DNA of 64,000 nt from Mycobacterium deserti (GTDB taxonomy: Bacteria > Actinomycetota > Actinomycetes > Mycobacteriales > Mycobacteriaceae), in the NCBI RefSeq assembly GCF_025345615.1, contig NZ_JAODWD010000004.1, positions 372,001 to 436,000 on the forward strand. The letters are read 5' to 3'. Of this stretch, positions 62,172 through 64,000 are shown piece after piece. Every line of letters starts with the position of its first letter. Position 1 is the stretch's first letter. The notes beneath the pieces were generated by a model. It worked only from the letters and a program-made list of their open reading frames with translations, did not search any database and had not been told where the DNA came from. Made by a program: the position numbers and the translations under genes.

Positions 62172-62680
62172 TGCACAACCCCCCTCTCCTGCAATGCAAT
62201 TCGTAACGCGCGCAGCGCGTAGTGAAGCCTGGACTTGACCGTTCCCGGCGGGATCTGCTCGTGGCCGGCGATGTCGGCGACCGTCTGGCCGAGGTAGTAG
62301 GCGCGGACGATCACGGAGCGGTGATCGGGCGACAGCGACTTCAGCGCCTCGGCGAGCACCCACTTGTCGACGGCGGGCCCAATCGCGTCGAGTGACGGCC
62401 GCTCGGGGACGTTGTCGCTCTGCAGTTCCCGGGCGTATCGCGCGCTGCGCCGGTCGTCGATCACGAGATTGCGGGCGACGGTGAACAGCCATGCCCGCGC
62501 CGACTCGCTCGACTGCTCGAGGATCTCCGGCTTACGCCAGAGTCGCAGCAGCGACTCCTGCACCACGTCCTCGGCGAACGGCATGTCTCCCCTGGTGAGT
62601 CGCAGTACATAGCGCAGCAGGTCCCGGCTGTGGGCGTCGTGGATCGCCCGCAGAAGCGCGGCCTGCTCGTCAGCGCTCAT
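62168..62680 (-). CDS. ECF sigma factor, SigL-like
   Basis: The 170 residues comprise sigma region 2 (DAHSRDLLRYVLRLTRGDMPFAEDVVQESLLRLWRKPEIL ... ARAWLFTVARNLVIDDRRSARY) and region 4 (LSPDHRSVIVRAYYLGQTVADIAGHEQIPPGTVKSRLHYALRALRIALQE). The pattern is close to mycobacterial SigL. GAGG lies before the ATG at 62680. It is translationally coupled to the anti-sigma factor. Target promoters are unknown; its place beside the siderophore locus need not mean control of it. Confidence 0.88.
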   Translation of the reverse strand: MSADEQAALLRAIHDAHSRDLLRYVLRLTRGDMPFAEDVVQESLLRLWRKPEILEQSSESARAWLFTVARNLVIDDRRSARYARELQSDNVPERPSLDAIGPAVDKWVLAEALKSLSPDHRSVIVRAYYLGQTVADIAGHEQIPPGTVKSRLHYALRALRIALQERGVVQ

Positions 62681-62797
62681 CGATGCACCTCGCGTGCGCA
62701 GTCATGTGCCGTGCACCCGAACAATCCTCGCTCTCCGTCGTCGTCACTGCTCACAACGGAACACCACCGGTCAATCGTTCAAATCGCAGGAAGATTC

Positions 62798-63973
62798 TCA
62801 GTCAAGCAGAGTGCGGACCACCGCGTCGGCCAACAAGCGACCGCGGTCGGTGAGGATTAGCCGGTCGGCGTCGCGGGTCACCAGCCCATCTGCGATCACG
62901 GCCTCGGCCCGCCGTCGTTCGGCGCCGCTCAACAGCGCCAGCGGCAGGCCGTCGCGCATCCGCACCCGCAGCATGACCTCCTCGGTGTGCGCCGCGACCT
63001 GGTCGAGTTCCTCGAAGTCGGCCACCGGCAAACTGCCGTCGCTCAGCAGGTGGGCATAGGTGCTCGGATGTTTGACGTTCCACCACCGCGTCGCGCCCAC
63101 ATAGCCGTGGGCGCCGGGTCCGGCGCCCCACCACTGCCCGCCGTTCCAGTACCCGATGTTGTGCCGGCACTCGCCGCCGGGCCTGCTCCAGTTCGACACC
63201 TCGTACCAGTCCAGGCCTGCCGCCCGCAGGCGGGTGTCGAGCAGTTCGTAACGCTGCGCCAGCACGTCGTTGTCGGGCATCGCGATCTCACCCCGCCGCA
63301 CCCGCCTTGCCAGCGCGGTTCCGTCCTCGACCACAAGCGCGTAGCCCGACACGTGGTCGACGCCGGCCTCGAGCACCACGTCGACGGAGCGCAGCAGATC
63401 GTCGTCGGTTTCCCCCGGCGTGCCGTAGATCAGGTCGAGGTTGACGTGGTCGAATCCGGCCGCGCGCGCCTCACGCGCCGCGGCCAGCGCCCGGCCCGGT
63501 GAGTGCACGCGGTCCAGCGCCGCCAACACATGCGGCGCGGCAGATTGCATGCCGAGGGAGACGCGGGTGAAACCGGCGGCGCGAAGACCCGCGAACATGT
63601 CCGGCGATGTGGACTCGGGATTGGACTCGGTGGTGACCTCGGCGTCTGCGGCCAGCGTGAAGTGCGTGCGCACGGCGTCGAGGACCGCCGTCAGGCCGGC
63701 GGCACCGAGCAGCGACGGCGTTCCGCCGCCCACGAAGACGGTGTCGACGGACGGCGGTGAGTCCAGTCGAGCGGCCGCAAGCGCCAACTCGACGCGCAGC
63801 GCTTCGAGCCAGCCGTCGGGATTCGCCCCGCTCAGCTCCGCGGGTGTGTAGGTGTTGAAGTCGCAGTATCCACAGCGCGTCGCGCAGAACGGGACATGGA
63901 TATAGATGCCGAACGCGCGCCCTGGCGTGACTGCCTGCAGTGGCAGTTCCACAGGCGCGGTGCGGGCGGTCAT
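62798..63973 (-). CDS. hemW: Radical SAM heme chaperone HemW
   Basis: The 391-residue radical SAM protein has the cluster motif CATRCGYCDF (Cys-x3-Cys-x2-Cys followed by x-Phe), which marks HemW rather than the coproporphyrinogen dehydrogenase HemN, whose motif ends in CxC. Further blocks are FVGGGTPSLL, VTTESNPESTS, LGMQSAAPHVL and NIGYWNGGQWWGAGPGAHGYVG. HemW delivers heme to apoproteins. It is annotated hemN in many mycobacteria (Rv2388c) and ends the syntenic block. The last 27 bases of the window hold no gene. Confidence 0.92.
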   Translation of the reverse strand: MTARTAPVELPLQAVTPGRAFGIYIHVPFCATRCGYCDFNTYTPAELSGANPDGWLEALRVELALAAARLDSPPSVDTVFVGGGTPSLLGAAGLTAVLDAVRTHFTLAADAEVTTESNPESTSPDMFAGLRAAGFTRVSLGMQSAAPHVLAALDRVHSPGRALAAAREARAAGFDHVNLDLIYGTPGETDDDLLRSVDVVLEAGVDHVSGYALVVEDGTALARRVRRGEIAMPDNDVLAQRYELLDTRLRAAGLDWYEVSNWSRPGGECRHNIGYWNGGQWWGAGPGAHGYVGATRWWNVKHPSTYAHLLSDGSLPVADFEELDQVAAHTEEVMLRVRMRDGLPLALLSGAERRRAEAVIADGLVTRDADRLILTDRGRLLADAVVRTLLD

Positions 63974-64000
63974 TCGACCAGTCTCCCAGAGCGGACTTTT

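Overview
This window comes from a mycobacterial chromosome, most likely a rapid grower. The evidence is high GC content, frequent GTG starts, and long gene-by-gene synteny with the M. tuberculosis Rv2342-Rv2388 block: dnaG, dgt, the TPM-domain protein, glyS, smtB, zur, the Rv2360c homologue, uppS, recO, amiA2, era, corC-like, ybeY, phoH, rsmE, dnaJ2, hrcA, the Rv2375 homologue, a siderophore locus and hemW. No plasmid, phage or insertion sequence signature was seen.

Layout. 1-4.6 kb holds household genes: the tail of a membrane protein, a phytase-like lipoprotein, a VIT-type transporter, an acyl-CoA oxidase-like protein and a lipoprotein. 4.7-11 kb holds surface and secreted genes: a three-gene run of secreted proteins, then a 1419-residue exported protein that joins a YVTN propeller, five VCBS/cadherin-like repeats and a glycosidase barrel. 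Its leader contains a nested 54-bp inverted repeat. 11.6-22.3 kb is an accessory aromatic-catabolism island that ends at the 3' side of tRNA-Asn(GTT). It has two flavin hydroxylases (one frameshifted), an extradiol dioxygenase, a FAH-family hydrolase, a P450/ferredoxin pair, a decayed alcohol dehydrogenase, a TetR regulator and a transporter. Copies of a TGACG-N4-CGTCA operator stand before the divergent catabolic promoters and before the transporter. 22.5-42.6 kb is the conserved core described above.

42.5-61.4 kb is the siderophore locus, in the chromosomal place where M. tuberculosis carries mbtA-J, but its content differs. MbtA, MbtB, one lysine-type NRPS (MbtE-like), MbtG and MbtH are present. 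No salicylate synthase MbtI, no MbtC/MbtD and no second lysine module MbtF lie in the window. A 1719-residue iterative type I PKS of the 6-methylsalicylic acid synthase type (KS-AT-TH-KR-ACP) occupies the locus instead, behind a clear IdeR box. Two further IdeR boxes lie upstream of mbtB/mbtA and mbtE. The simplest reading is an iron-repressed pathway in which the PKS makes 6-methylsalicylate, MbtA activates it, MbtB adds and cyclises Ser/Thr to an oxazoline, MbtE adds lysine, and MbtG N-hydroxylates lysine. An aromatic 6-methylsalicyl cap is known chemically from mycobactins P and H. Whether the product is a full mycobactin (missing genes elsewhere) or a shorter siderophore cannot be decided from this window.

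The most unusual sequence feature is a pair of perfect 33-bp tandem arrays, six copies each, that extend the C-termini of MbtG and MbtH in frame and bracket the mbtH core. A SigL-like ECF sigma factor with an RskA-like anti-sigma factor and hemW close the window.
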